A stretch of 64,000 nucleotides of DNA from Oscillibacter sp. MSJ-31 (GTDB lineage Bacteria; Bacillota; Clostridia; Oscillospirales; Oscillospiraceae). Numbering within the stretch: position 1 is the stretch's first letter; every line of letters starts with the position of its first letter. The translations under genes and the position numbers were made by a program. The notes under the pieces were generated by a model. It searched no databases. It was not told where the DNA came from and saw nothing but the letters and a program-made list of their open reading frames with translations. Positions 30,964 to 39,684 of the stretch are shown here, one piece after another. The stretch is from assembly GCF_018918025.1 (NCBI RefSeq), contig NZ_JAHLPT010000007.1, positions 41,542 through 105,541 of the forward strand, read 5' to 3'.

Positions 30964-31708
30964 AGAATTAAGTAAAAAGATTGAGCAAATGCTACAAAAA
31001 GAAAAAGCTTCTGATGTTTTTGAATTTATAAAGACATCACATCAAAAAGATAAACTTGAAAATTCAACATTAGCATTATTGTTTTTAGCATATATAGATA
31101 CTATTGGCTGGGAGAATGAAGACGAAGGAATTTCTCCTGTTGTTCTTATGGACGATTTGTGTAAAATCAATGTACATTTTAGACCAACTAACGGAAATCA
31201 ATGGGCAAGGTCACACGAAGGGCCAATCGGCAAAAAATATGTTATAGACAGAAAAAGGAAAGGCAACAAAGCATACAGTATCCAATTAGTTGGCTTTGAA
31301 AATAGTCTTAAAGGAGCAAGAAGTATCAATAAGGACATCTATGATACTATAAGAAAACGAAGGTGTGCCGTTTTAGATACATCCACACAAATTGAAGTAG
31401 ACCACAAAAACGGCAGATATGATGATGAAAGAGTTGCAGATACAAAAACTCAAAGATTAGATGATTTCCAGCCACTACATAAATCAGTTAATGATGCTAA
31501 ACGACAGCATTGCAAGAATTGTATTCAAAACAAGAAAAGATACGATGCTAAAAGATTAGGATATAAGGAAGGTTGGATATATGGTGATGAGGATGACCTT
31601 ATCTGTAAAGGCTGTTATTGGTATGACCCAAAAGAGTTTAATAAGACAATCTCAAAAGACTTTATCAAAGAAGATACAGACAGTGAAAATATAGAGAGCC
31701 AGGAGTAA
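30947..31708 (+). CDS. HNH-type restriction endonuclease partner
   Basis: 253-residue protein. The core IEVDHKNGRYDDERV then DDFQPLHKSVNDAKRQHC resembles the HNH fold of type II restriction enzymes, with Cys residues (CKNC, CKGC) that could bind zinc. The N-terminal part (ARSHEGPIGKKYVIDR) is not recognised. It starts within the methyltransferase 3' end. Linkage gives the restriction assignment weight. It has its own strong terminator. Confidence 0.75.
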   Translation: MEMTSEELSKKIEQMLQKEKASDVFEFIKTSHQKDKLENSTLALLFLAYIDTIGWENEDEGISPVVLMDDLCKINVHFRPTNGNQWARSHEGPIGKKYVIDRKRKGNKAYSIQLVGFENSLKGARSINKDIYDTIRKRRCAVLDTSTQIEVDHKNGRYDDERVADTKTQRLDDFQPLHKSVNDAKRQHCKNCIQNKKRYDAKRLGYKEGWIYGDEDDLICKGCYWYDPKEFNKTISKDFIKEDTDSENIESQE

Positions 31709-31732
31709 CGAATACTCTTGGCTCTCTTTCGG
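31693..31732 (+). terminator. Terminator of the restriction-modification operon
   Basis: AGAGAGCCAGGAGT-AACGAAT-ACTCTTGGCTCTCT then TTCGGTTTT; it overlaps the stop codon region. Confidence 0.85.
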
Positions 31733-31734
31733 TT

Positions 31735-33336
31735 TTAACAGGCATAACCCCTGTCGTTGATTGCTTGTAGGTCTTCTTCACTAATGCTATAGTGCCTGTC
31801 TTCACTAATCAGAAGAAGAATATCATCACCAATAGTAGGTTGTTTCAATAACTCACTAACCTTGCTATACCTAGCCCACTTATGAGGAATCTTATACTTG
31901 CTACACAACTTTTCCAATTTGTAGTTAGGAAGGTTCAAAAGGTACTCCTTCTTCTCAAAGCTGATAACACGGTCTTCTTCGTCATACTTGAAATAAGGAT
32001 TGCCAGTCAGCTTTCTCATTTCAGCAGTCTTAGCTTTAAGCATAGCCATATACTTGTCAGAAGCCATAGGAAAGGCTATAACAGCCCCTTTAATGTCAGT
32101 AGTGGTGTAAGTAGTCTTGCCCTTCAAAATGTCAATAAGAATAGCCTCAGCATCTTTACGGCTACTAGGATAATGACCATTATTAACCTTCCAGTTTCTA
32201 ATGAAAGTGTAGAATCCAACATAATCAGCCAGATACTTAGTTGATACACTCTTGCTGTTATACTCAATATAACGTTTTAACTCACTATGGAACTGATTGA
32301 CCCTTGCCAGAGACAGACTATTAGCATTCTTGATACCAAAGAATTCCTTATAGGTAAGGTCTTCACGATTGACAATATAATCAATAAGACGTTCATTATA
32401 CAGTTTAGTAAGGATTTTGGTGTTGTTTTCTTCGGTAATCTTAGCAGTAGCAGGATTAGACCAGTCAGGAGTTTCATAACCAGCCTTTTGAATAGTGGTT
32501 AAGTAGTTAGACGGCTTCACATACAGGGGAATATCTTTAACGGAGCAGTAGTCTTTATAGACGGTATTACCATCACTACAAATATAGGAAGGGTTATCAA
32601 GATAACTATCAAACAGGTCAGTAAAGGTTTCTACGGTCAATTTACCAAGCCCAACAACATGAAATACACAATAGCCCTTCAAATCAGTAGCCACGACCAC
32701 ATTAGCAAATTCATTACCCATAACACCATATTTGGAAGGTCTTCTACCATAACGAGGTTTTCTGTCTTCACTCTTAATGGTAGAAGTTAGGTTTCGACTG
32801 CCCTTTTGACTTTCACGGAAGAAGGTTTCATCAATCTGAACGATACCACTAAGTTTAGGCATAGGAATCTTAGCCAGAGAATGAATGATTTTATGTCTCC
32901 ACAGGAATACAGTCTTGTAGTTAAGACCAGTCAAGCCGAAGTCTTTAACTAGAATTTCCTGTATATGTTCCATAGGGATGTTATTAAGAGTCAATTCAAC
33001 GACCTTAACCCAAATATCCCAATGGTATTTAGTCTTCTCTAAGATAGTGCCAGTAAAGAGAGTAAAGGTTTTGCCACAGTCTTTACACTTGAAACGTTTG
33101 ATATTGCCATTACTGCCATAACCGACAACGGAGATACTACCACAAGCAGGACAGCAGGAATTGATACCATTAGCAATCAATCTGTTCTGGAGGTCATCAG
33201 TGATGAGTTTATTTTTAGCAGAGTCTATATCAATGCCAGTAGCCACAGAATAGGCATTCAGCATAGTCAATATTTCACTTAAAGAAAGAGAATTAAGTTT
33301 CTTCTGTAAATCAGAAGTAGTAATTTTTTTTGCCAT
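31735..33336 (-). CDS. IS1595-family (ISXO2-like) DDE transposase
   Basis: 533-residue transposase. A zinc ribbon (CCPACGS ... FKCKDCGKTF, residues 61-89) binds DNA, followed by the DDE nuclease: VQIDETFFRES (about 165), YICSDGNTVY (about 255) and NQFHSELKRYIEYN (Asn/His and Glu region, about 350). The C-terminal 150 residues extend beyond the usual length. Reading is convergent with the restriction-modification pair. The frame is intact, so the element may be active. Confidence 0.85.
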   Translation of the reverse strand: MAKKITTSDLQKKLNSLSLSEILTMLNAYSVATGIDIDSAKNKLITDDLQNRLIANGINSCCPACGSISVVGYGSNGNIKRFKCKDCGKTFTLFTGTILEKTKYHWDIWVKVVELTLNNIPMEHIQEILVKDFGLTGLNYKTVFLWRHKIIHSLAKIPMPKLSGIVQIDETFFRESQKGSRNLTSTIKSEDRKPRYGRRPSKYGVMGNEFANVVVATDLKGYCVFHVVGLGKLTVETFTDLFDSYLDNPSYICSDGNTVYKDYCSVKDIPLYVKPSNYLTTIQKAGYETPDWSNPATAKITEENNTKILTKLYNERLIDYIVNREDLTYKEFFGIKNANSLSLARVNQFHSELKRYIEYNSKSVSTKYLADYVGFYTFIRNWKVNNGHYPSSRKDAEAILIDILKGKTTYTTTDIKGAVIAFPMASDKYMAMLKAKTAEMRKLTGNPYFKYDEEDRVISFEKKEYLLNLPNYKLEKLCSKYKIPHKWARYSKVSELLKQPTIGDDILLLISEDRHYSISEEDLQAINDRGYAC

Positions 33337-33592
33337 ATTCTATTCTCCTTTGTACTTTTCTTTTGTACTTTTATTATAGAATATGACCTGTCCCATTAAA
33401 CGGACTCTAAGCCTTTGCAGGTGAAGGTAAGCATAAAAAATAGGCATATTTAACCCCTGCAAGAGCCAAATACACCTATTAAGCACTAAATACAACCTTG
33501 ATTTACTTATTTCTACCCATATTTTGAATAATACCTTCATCAACTACTAAATGGATATTATAAAGCAAATTTTCAATAAAATTTATTAAAAT

Positions 33593-33613
33593 GGCAGGGC
33601 CAAAAGCCCTGCC
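33593..33613 (-). terminator. Terminator of the ArdC-like gene
   Basis: GGCAGGGC-TTTT-GGCCCTGCC then ATTTT on the minus strand. Confidence 0.75.
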
Positions 33614-34603
33614 TCATCTGTTCCTAATCATATTTTCCATTAGTTTATAGCCTATTCTTTCCTGATACAGTCTCTTTATCTCGTCTTGGCCCATAGACAT
33701 TATTCTCTCTATCAGTCCGTCGATAGTCTTTGATATGCCCAATTCCTCTGTATTATTCTGTAGGTCTTTCAATACATTTAAAAAGTATTCTTTGTCTGGC
33801 TTCTTAAAGAAGTAGTTCAGTAATTCCACTTCCTCTATGCCAAATGGGACCGCGTATTCGGCATCCTCTTCATCAGTATGCCTTGCCGCCTTGGAATACA
33901 GGGCTGGCAGCAGGTCCAGGAAGAGAGTATATATTCCTGCTTGAATAGCACCTATGGTATTCCTCATCTCATTCTCATCTTTAATGCTGACCAGACTCGT
34001 AAGAGATACAAGGCTGCTGTTCAGTCCCAATTTTTCCGCTGCTGCGTAAGTAATGGCCTGGGTCTCGAACTCTGAATAGTTATCTCTGGAACGGATAAGT
34101 TCCCTTAACAGTATGATGTTTTCCCTGTCTATCGAAAGGCCTTTCTTGATGACAATGGCATTTTTCCATTCGTTAAAATACCCTGTTTCGCCGTATTTAA
34201 TCAATTCGTCTTCGTCGGCTCCTGCTCTTATGATGCTGTATTCGCAAATTTCCCGAATAGCTGAAAACAGGACAGTGGGGATATTCCGTTCCCCTGACCT
34301 CATCAGGTATAGGGGCTGTCCGTCTGTCTGTTCGATGTCAAAGCAATGTATTTCCCTGTATTTAAGTTCGTCATCCTCTTTTGCCGGTATTATCAGGGTT
34401 ATTGGTTTCTCGTCGTTTCTGGGTCTTCGGTTGAAATGCTTTTCCCACGCTTTTTCTTCCAATAATTGTGTGGCTCTGGGGTTCTGCCTCTTTATTAACA
34501 GGCAGTTTTCAGGGCTGAAATTATAGAACTGCCCAACGATAGACAGATATCTTTTCATATCTTCTCTGTTCTTCAGGGCAAGGATATCTTCTTTTTCTAT
34601 CAT
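33614..34603 (-). CDS. ArdC-like antirestriction / ssDNA-binding domain protein
   Basis: 329-residue protein. The N-terminal 110 residues follow the ArdC/LtrC pattern: FYNFSPENCLLIKRQNPRAT, then AWEKHFNRRPRNDEKPITLI and IHCFDIEQTDG. ArdC domains bind single-stranded DNA and protect incoming plasmid DNA in the recipient. The usual C-terminal metallopeptidase HExxH is not seen; the C-terminal part is helical. CAGGAGGTGTGTCAG precedes the ATG at 34603. In an ICE such a protein would act just after transfer. Confidence 0.65.
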   Translation of the reverse strand: MIEKEDILALKNREDMKRYLSIVGQFYNFSPENCLLIKRQNPRATQLLEEKAWEKHFNRRPRNDEKPITLIIPAKEDDELKYREIHCFDIEQTDGQPLYLMRSGERNIPTVLFSAIREICEYSIIRAGADEDELIKYGETGYFNEWKNAIVIKKGLSIDRENIILLRELIRSRDNYSEFETQAITYAAAEKLGLNSSLVSLTSLVSIKDENEMRNTIGAIQAGIYTLFLDLLPALYSKAARHTDEEDAEYAVPFGIEEVELLNYFFKKPDKEYFLNVLKDLQNNTEELGISKTIDGLIERIMSMGQDEIKRLYQERIGYKLMENMIRNR

Positions 34604-34630
34604 CTGACACACCTCCTGTTTATTAGTGTT

Positions 34631-34666
34631 CTATATATTTTACTGTTTTTCTCGATAAAAAATAAC
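34631..34666 (-). promoter_or_regulatory. ICE-type promoter (GTTATT variant) of the ArdC-like gene
   Basis: GTTATT (34666-34661), 18 bp, TAAAAT (34642-34637) then ATATAG. Confidence 0.65.
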
Positions 34667-34694
34667 TGAAAAAGAGAAAATTTTTCCGATTTCG

Positions 34695-34730
34695 GTTATA
34701 AAAATTATTATTATGGCATAGTGTTAAATA
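34695..34730 (+). promoter_or_regulatory. ICE-type promoter of the 34771 gene
   Basis: GTTATA (34695-34700), 18 bp, TAGTGT (34719-34724). Confidence 0.65.
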
Positions 34731-34770
34731 GGACCAAGGAAATAATTACCTAAAAAGTGAGGTGATAGGG

Positions 34771-35013
34771 ATGAGACCCATAAAGGATGAGAAAAGGGCA
34801 TTGAAGATGATACAGGACGATGCCAGCAATCTTATGTCCGTTGCGGACAGTCTGAAATACGATTACAGGTTCATAAGGAAAGCGTATTGGGCCAACCCCC
34901 GTATCGCTTTTCAGGTATTCCACGATGCCATTGATGGCCTTATATGGAAGGCGGCATTAGAAACGGAAGGAATTGAATATAATTCGCCTTTCTGTATTAT
35001 CGATGTAAAATAG
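34771..35013 (+). CDS. Short single-repeat DUF4116-like protein
   Basis: 80-residue protein built around one repeat of the C-terminal type, VADSLKYDYRFIRKAYWANP, with a helical flank on each side. There is no shared tail. GTGAGGTGATAGGG precedes the ATG at 34771. It looks like the last repeat of a longer DUF4116 protein standing alone, as does the 39453 gene. Confidence 0.6.
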   Translation: MRPIKDEKRALKMIQDDASNLMSVADSLKYDYRFIRKAYWANPRIAFQVFHDAIDGLIWKAALETEGIEYNSPFCIIDVK

Positions 35014-35049
35014 GCTCAAACATTTTTTCAAAAAATTTTTCAAAAAATA

Positions 35050-35085
35050 GTTATATTTTTGCGTCTTCAACAGTAGTATATATTA
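35050..35085 (+). promoter_or_regulatory. ICE-type promoter of the TasA-like gene
   Basis: GTTATA (35050-35055), 18 bp, TAGTAT (35074-35079) then ATATTA. Confidence 0.8.
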
Positions 35086-35138
35086 AGAAGTCCCGAAAAG
35101 GACTATCTGAATATTTTTATATAGGAGTTGATTTTAGT

Positions 35139-35876
35139 ATGTCCAAGAATTCTAACAAGAAGGGAACACTGGCTATCGTCCTCGTTCTCGCAATGGCCTG
35201 TACGGCTATCTTCAGTTCTTTCGCTTACTTTACTGACCGTGAGACCGCTCAGGTAGAAGGTAAGGCTGGTACTGTAGATATCGCTCTTACTTCCAATGTC
35301 GCTTTGGTCGATGAGGATGGTAAGAACATCCTGAACCCTGGTGATAAGAGAACTGCTGCTTTCACCGTTTCCAACGAAGGCAACAAGTCTGTTGATGTCC
35401 GTGAGACTATCATCCTTACCTCCAGCGTTGCTATGACCGAAGTTGAAGACCAGGCCGAGTTTGAGGTTTATGCCAAAAACGACATTACCTGTGATGAGAA
35501 CAAGGGCTGTGTTGCCAACGCTGGTGCTAAGCCCCTTGGTTCTGGAACCGCTAATCGTGAGTTGTCCGCTGACGGTAAGAAAATCACCTATAAGATTGAT
35601 GGTATTACCCTTGATGGTAAGTCCGTCCTTGGTGATTACACCGACGCTGAGTTGGATGTCGGCACTGATGCTACTACCGCTAAGACTTCCAGCGAGGGCG
35701 ATTATGTTATCGTCTTCCGTGGAACCTCCGGCAATGCCTTCCAGGGTGCTACTCTGACTGTTGATGTCCTTGCCGAAGCCAAACAGCATCGTAATACCCA
35801 GGCTGGTTGGGACATCGTTGCTCAGGAATCCTACACCTTTGCTGGCAATGACATCCAGGCCGTTCCTGCCAAGTAA
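35139..35876 (+). CDS. TasA/camelysin-like exported matrix protein
   Basis: 245-residue protein with a signal peptide (GTLAIVLVLAMACTAIFSSF) and the SipW-substrate-like junction AYFTDRETAQVEGKAGTVDI. The rest (ILNPGDKRTAAFTVSNEGNK, VDVRETIIL, VDVLAEAKQHRNTQAGWD) is a beta-rich fibre domain shared with the N-terminal part of the adhesin at 22719. TasA-type proteins form extracellular fibres after cleavage by SipW. Its codon use is unusually biased (GAC/GTC/ACC-rich), which suggests high expression. Strong promoter, ribosome site and terminator support an abundant structural protein. Confidence 0.75.
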   Translation: MSKNSNKKGTLAIVLVLAMACTAIFSSFAYFTDRETAQVEGKAGTVDIALTSNVALVDEDGKNILNPGDKRTAAFTVSNEGNKSVDVRETIILTSSVAMTEVEDQAEFEVYAKNDITCDENKGCVANAGAKPLGSGTANRELSADGKKITYKIDGITLDGKSVLGDYTDAELDVGTDATTAKTSSEGDYVIVFRGTSGNAFQGATLTVDVLAEAKQHRNTQAGWDIVAQESYTFAGNDIQAVPAK

Positions 35877-35895
35877 TTTGGAACATAGTTAAAGA

Positions 35896-35925
35896 AAGAA
35901 GAGACCAGAAATGGCCTCTTCTTTT
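35896..35925 (+). terminator. Terminator of the TasA-like gene
   Basis: AAGAAGAGACC-AGAAAT-GGCCTCTTCTT followed by TTTAT. Confidence 0.8.
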
Positions 35926-35952
35926 TATGCCTTGTATTCCGCTGGAATGTCG

Positions 35953-35984
35953 GTTATAATAACTACGCATACCACCTATTTTAC
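35953..35984 (+). promoter_or_regulatory. ICE-type promoter of the 36002 gene
   Basis: GTTATA (35953-35958), 18 bp, TATTTT (35977-35982). Confidence 0.55.
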
Positions 35985-36001
35985 AGAAAGGGTTGGCAAA
36001 T

Positions 36002-37312
36002 ATGAACAAAAATGAATTTAAAGGGTTTTTGAGAGATTATTTGGGGAAAGCAAAAAAAGATTTCGATATTGAGTATGGTGATGTTGGTTCCTATAGCGTC
36101 TATCTTGGCTTTCGTTTATTTTTTGAAGGGGAAAATTATGCCGACCTCGCAAAAAAAGTCTTTGATGATGAACGCTTGGCTCTTGATGTAATAAAATATA
36201 ACCCTGAAAGAATTGCCGAACCTGGCAGTATCAACTCCAAATTTCAGGATGACAAAAAGTTTATTGAAAAAGCAGTTTATTACAATTATGAAGCATTATC
36301 CTATGTAGATAAAAAATACCGCAACAGTAAGTCCTTAATAAGAAGGCTTGTAAAAAGTAGTGGTGGGGCTGCTTTTGAATACGCTTCCGATGAGTTGAAA
36401 AGAGATGCCACATTTGTTAAACTTTTGCTCAATACTCCTCGCCGTGGTGCTAACTGTTATTGGGAAAAGATATCTGACAGGACCCCAATAGCAAAGAAAA
36501 TTGTATCTTTTATGTCTCCCGAATTATTAAAAGACAAAGATGTTGTCCTTGATATTGTTCCTTATTTTGTGCCAGATGGCATAGATGCGTCTTTGCTGGA
36601 AGACGAAGATTTTATGGTCAAGGCAACTGGTTTTAATGATAGAATGATAGACCTCATTCCTGCTAAGTTTAGGGGCAATAAGGATTTCTTCCTGAAAATT
36701 TCCGAATCGTTTCCAGGCAAGATATTTTTCTCTAATGAATATGTGAAAGAACTTCTTAAAGATAGAGATTTTGCTTTTGGACTGGTTGAAACCAATCACG
36801 AAAATCTCTGGGATATGCCAAAAAAATATTACGATGATGAAGATATCGTATTGGAAGCGATGAAGACTGACCTTACCGCTTTAAGGGATGCTTCCAGCAG
36901 ATTGAAAAACGACAAGGAATTCATGTTGGCAGCTATTAGAGAAGAAGCTGATGCCTTCCAGTATGCTTCTGCCAAATTGAGAAATGATAAAGAAGTGGTA
37001 ATGGCAGCTATCGATAAGGATACAGAATTGGCTCGATGCATCGGGAAAAAACTCGCAGACGATGATTATTTTATTTACGATTTGATTAAGAAAAACCCAC
37101 CCAGTATTCAATATGCCTCCGACCGTCTGAGAGATGATTTCGATATGGTAATGGAAGCGGTTAAACGAATGAATTTTTGCGATTGTTATTTTTTGAATTC
37201 AATTTCTGACCGTCTGAAAGATGATGAAGATATTATCACCGAAGCAATGAAAAGAGATGGACACGCTCTGGAATACGCTTCCGACCGCCTGAAAGAAGTT
37301 CTAAAACAGTAA
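36002..37312 (+). CDS. Large DUF4116-repeat protein
   Basis: 436-residue protein, the largest of the family here, with roughly a dozen repeats. Early copies are degenerate (YVDKKYRNSKSLIRRLVKS, FEYASDELKRDATFVKLLL) and later ones regular (QYASAKLRNDKEVVMAAI, QYASDRLRDDFDMVMEAV, EYASDRLKE). It lacks the shared tail and ends in the middle of a repeat (KEVLKQ). The ATG at 36002 follows GAAAGGG. It heads a run of DUF4116 genes on the plus strand but has its own promoter and terminator. Confidence 0.75.
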   Translation: MNKNEFKGFLRDYLGKAKKDFDIEYGDVGSYSVYLGFRLFFEGENYADLAKKVFDDERLALDVIKYNPERIAEPGSINSKFQDDKKFIEKAVYYNYEALSYVDKKYRNSKSLIRRLVKSSGGAAFEYASDELKRDATFVKLLLNTPRRGANCYWEKISDRTPIAKKIVSFMSPELLKDKDVVLDIVPYFVPDGIDASLLEDEDFMVKATGFNDRMIDLIPAKFRGNKDFFLKISESFPGKIFFSNEYVKELLKDRDFAFGLVETNHENLWDMPKKYYDDEDIVLEAMKTDLTALRDASSRLKNDKEFMLAAIREEADAFQYASAKLRNDKEVVMAAIDKDTELARCIGKKLADDDYFIYDLIKKNPPSIQYASDRLRDDFDMVMEAVKRMNFCDCYFLNSISDRLKDDEDIITEAMKRDGHALEYASDRLKEVLKQ

Positions 37313-37346
37313 TATTAACATTTTCTATAGCCAAATAACTACCAAA

Positions 37347-37378
37347 AGAGAGGGACGATTGTCCCTCTCTTTTTTTTG
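37347..37378 (+). terminator. Terminator of the 36002 gene
   Basis: AGAGAGGGAC-GATT-GTCCCTCTCT followed by eight Ts. Confidence 0.9.
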
Positions 37379-37398
37379 CTATTTTTTTCAGAAAAACA

Positions 37399-37438
37399 GT
37401 TATATTTTTTGATTTCCATTAATAAAATATAATATAAA
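37399..37438 (+). promoter_or_regulatory. ICE-type promoter of the 37474-38840 operon
   Basis: GTTATA (37399-37404), 18 bp, TAAAAT (37423-37428) then ATAATATAAA. Confidence 0.75.
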
Positions 37439-37473
37439 GTAATTAATAAATAACTCAATCGGGGGTGTCTGTA

Positions 37474-38112
37474 ATGGAACTCAAACAGAAAAATGATGCT
37501 GTAAAAGCGGTCAGTAAAAATGGACTGAAACTTGGAACAATGGACGAAGTATATAGAGATGATGCCGAAGTGGTAATGGCTGCTGTCAAAAATAATGGAA
37601 TGTCCCTTAAATATGCTTCTAATAGATTGCGTAGGGTCAGAAATATCGTCTTTACTGCTATCTATCAGAACCCGTATGCCATACAGTATGCCGGTCCTGA
37701 GATATTGTCTGATAGGGAAATTGTAATGGAAGCGGTAAAAAGGAACGGTGCGGTCATTCGCTGCCTGGGGCAGTATTCTAACGATGACCAGATGATATGG
37801 ATGTCTTGTATCACTTTCCCCTATGCCCTGGAATATGCCTCTGATAACTTCCTTAAAAACAGAGATGATGTAGAAATAGCGGTCAGTTTAAACCCTGCTG
37901 TGATAAGACACATTCCATCCTATTGTAAGTGGAAGAAGACCATCCTTGAAAACCGGTATAAGAAAGATGAGTATATTCCTCTGGGCAAAAGCTGGGATGA
38001 AGTGTTTGGGAATGACGAAGAGACAGAAGCCAATCTTCCGTTCGGGTTCTCTCTTCCCGAATATGCTGAACTCGAAAACCTTGAAATTAAAAATGGGGGT
38101 GTTTGTGTATGA
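37474..38112 (+). CDS. DUF4116-repeat protein
   Basis: 212-residue protein with about five repeats (VYRDDAEVVMAAVKNNGMSL, KYASNRLRRVRNIVFTAI, QYAGPEILSDREIVMEAV, EYASDNFLKNRDDVEIAV). The last 60 residues are a non-repeat acidic end (SLPEYAELENLEIKNGGVCV). There is no shared tail. The start at 37474 follows GGGGGTG. It overlaps the next DUF4116 gene by 4 nt (ATGA), so the two proteins are probably made together and may interact. Confidence 0.7.
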   Translation: MELKQKNDAVKAVSKNGLKLGTMDEVYRDDAEVVMAAVKNNGMSLKYASNRLRRVRNIVFTAIYQNPYAIQYAGPEILSDREIVMEAVKRNGAVIRCLGQYSNDDQMIWMSCITFPYALEYASDNFLKNRDDVEIAVSLNPAVIRHIPSYCKWKKTILENRYKKDEYIPLGKSWDEVFGNDEETEANLPFGFSLPEYAELENLEIKNGGVCV

Positions 38113-38840
38113 ATGATAAATACGATGAATTCCTCGAGCGTGTAAAAAAGGACTGGCACAGTATCGAATGTGCTGGGTCCTATGCCAATAATGTAGATAT
38201 CGCAATGGCGGCGGTCGAACAAAACGGCCTCGCTCTTCGGTATGCTGGTCCGAAAGTCAAGGATACTCTTTCGGTAGTCCTTACTGCTGTCAAGAATAAG
38301 GGGCTTGCTCTTCAATATGCTTCAGAAACTATGCGTAGCAATAGGCTTGTGGTGCTCATGGCTGTCAGGCAGGATGGACGGGCTATTAAATATGCTTCCG
38401 ATTGGCTGAAAGCAGACACATCTATAATGATGGAAGCGGTAAAGAATGACGGAACGGCAATAGAAGTTCTTGAAGAAGACTGCTGTGCTGAACATCGGCA
38501 CAACAAGCAGCTAATTCTTCTGGCTATCAAAACAAACCCGAACGCCATTGGCTATGCCGACTTTGAACTAAAACACGATTATGAGTTTATGAAAAAGGCG
38601 TATCTTACAAACCCAGAAATAGTGGATGCTTTTACTCTTCGCTCTCGTGAAAGGACTTTCCTTAAACGCGATGTCTTCAATCGAATGGTCGAAGAAGGTG
38701 TTGTCCCATTCTATGAACTGGTCAATACAGACGAATACGAACTTATCAAACAAGCAGAAAGTGAACGGACAGTTCCTAAGAACGACGAAGATGACGCACG
38801 GTTCAGGCAAATGCGAAAGGATGCCCGTCAAACACAATAA
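38109..38840 (+). CDS. DUF4116-repeat protein
   Basis: 243-residue protein with six repeats (ALRYAGPKVKDTLSVVLTAV, LQYASETMRSNRLVVLMAV, IKYASDWLKADTSIMMEAV), ending with the D-Y-x-F form (LKHDYEFMKKAYLTNPEI). A C-terminal charged region of 70 residues follows (ESERTVPKNDEDDARFRQM). The tail motif is absent. Coupled to the upstream gene by an ATGA overlap with GGGGGTG as ribosome site. Confidence 0.7.
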   Translation: MNDKYDEFLERVKKDWHSIECAGSYANNVDIAMAAVEQNGLALRYAGPKVKDTLSVVLTAVKNKGLALQYASETMRSNRLVVLMAVRQDGRAIKYASDWLKADTSIMMEAVKNDGTAIEVLEEDCCAEHRHNKQLILLAIKTNPNAIGYADFELKHDYEFMKKAYLTNPEIVDAFTLRSRERTFLKRDVFNRMVEEGVVPFYELVNTDEYELIKQAESERTVPKNDEDDARFRQMRKDARQTQ

Positions 38841-38841
38841 T

Positions 38842-38880
38842 GTGATATTCAAACGCTGAAAACCGTAGTATGTAATATAG
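38842..38880 (+). promoter_or_regulatory. ICE-type promoter (GTGATA variant) of the 38911 gene
   Basis: GTGATA (38842-38847), 18 bp, TAGTAT (38866-38871) then GTAATATAG. Confidence 0.65.
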
Positions 38881-38910
38881 ATTAATTAATCAATACTGGA
38901 GGTCTTTAAT

Positions 38911-39390
38911 ATGAACGAACAGGACTGGAACAAAATAATTAACTATAAAGCCGAATGGAATCGGCTGCTTGATGACCTGGAAGCGGGGAAGATATACCCG
39001 TTCAATATTTCATCGGAACTGAAAGGCAATAAAGAATTCATCTCTATGGCAATAGACAGGAACCCATATAATTTCAGTCTTGCCGATTTCAATTTAAGGG
39101 ATGATGCCGAACTCGCTCATAAGGCGTATAGCAAGGACCCAAACACGATAGTCTATGCGTCCCAGAGAATACAAAAGGAAACTCTCGGCAGGGTTGCTAC
39201 GCACGATGATAAGATTGCTGTTGGAAGCGGTCTAAAACCCTTTGGCGAACATCGCAAGGAACCTGGAGTCCCTGGCTTTAAGAAAGGAATGTCAATAAAT
39301 GAATTTCTTGATACATATACCAAGAGGGCCGAAGTCCATAATCTTTCGGTGAAGTTAAGCGGCAAGGATGATAAGGGTTATGAAAGGTAA
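38911..39390 (+). CDS. Short DUF4116-like protein with the shared C-terminal tail
   Basis: 159-residue protein with two or three repeats (LKGNKEFISMAIDRNPYNFS, LADFNLRDDAELAHKAYSKD). A Gly/Pro-rich linker (GEHRKEPGVPGFKKG) leads to a tail of the common type: MSINEFLDTYTKRAEVHN then GKDDKGYER-stop. The tail sequence is well diverged from the other DUF4116 tails, which makes the conserved pattern (L, A, N, final Y-E-R) more telling. GGAGG precedes the ATG. Confidence 0.7.
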   Translation: MNEQDWNKIINYKAEWNRLLDDLEAGKIYPFNISSELKGNKEFISMAIDRNPYNFSLADFNLRDDAELAHKAYSKDPNTIVYASQRIQKETLGRVATHDDKIAVGSGLKPFGEHRKEPGVPGFKKGMSINEFLDTYTKRAEVHNLSVKLSGKDDKGYER

Positions 39391-39452
39391 GACTCTTTCG
39401 ATTTCGGTTTCATCAGAATTATGCGTTATAGTAAAAGAAGGGGGTGTTTCAA

Positions 39453-39671
39453 ATGAAAGGTAGAAAGTCCCTGCTGGAAGCGATAAGCACGAATTACAGA
39501 GTATTTAAATCTGTCCCTGACAAACTGAAACAGGATATAAGATTTGTCAGGTCCGCGTATTATGCTAATAGTAAGATAGCTACTTTATACAGAGAATGTT
39601 CCTGTCCCGAAGATGAGAAAGTAAGAGCATTGATTAAACAGGTCCAGGAAGAAAACAAACGACAAAAATAA
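39453..39671 (+). CDS. Short single-repeat DUF4116-like protein
   Basis: 72-residue protein with one repeat of the ending type (VPDKLKQDIRFVRSAYYANS), close in form to the protein at 34771. No tail. GAAGGGGGTG lies before the ATG at 39453. Probably transcribed with the next genes, since only 13 bp separate it from 39685. Confidence 0.6.
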   Translation: MKGRKSLLEAISTNYRVFKSVPDKLKQDIRFVRSAYYANSKIATLYRECSCPEDEKVRALIKQVQEENKRQK

Positions 39672-39684
39672 GGGGGAATTAAAT

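Larger units (their letters stand above)
30118..33388. mobile_element. Possible IS1595-type unit carrying a restriction-modification system
   Basis: A transposase gene (31735-33336) and a methyltransferase-endonuclease pair are packed together, break the ICE promoter pattern, and lie between GGGACAG (30118-30124) and its complement CTGTCCC (33382-33388). IS1595-family elements with passenger genes are known. The terminal match is only 7 bp and no clear target duplication is visible, so the ends are tentative. Confidence 0.35.

Noticed and set aside
33340..33543. 67-codon frame before the transposase gene
   Set aside because: Lies in the transposase upstream region, with no ribosome site and no plausible product.
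35103..35789. 228-codon minus-strand frame opposite the TasA-like gene
   Set aside because: Ser/Gly-rich shadow; the plus strand has a signal peptide, promoter, ribosome site and terminator.
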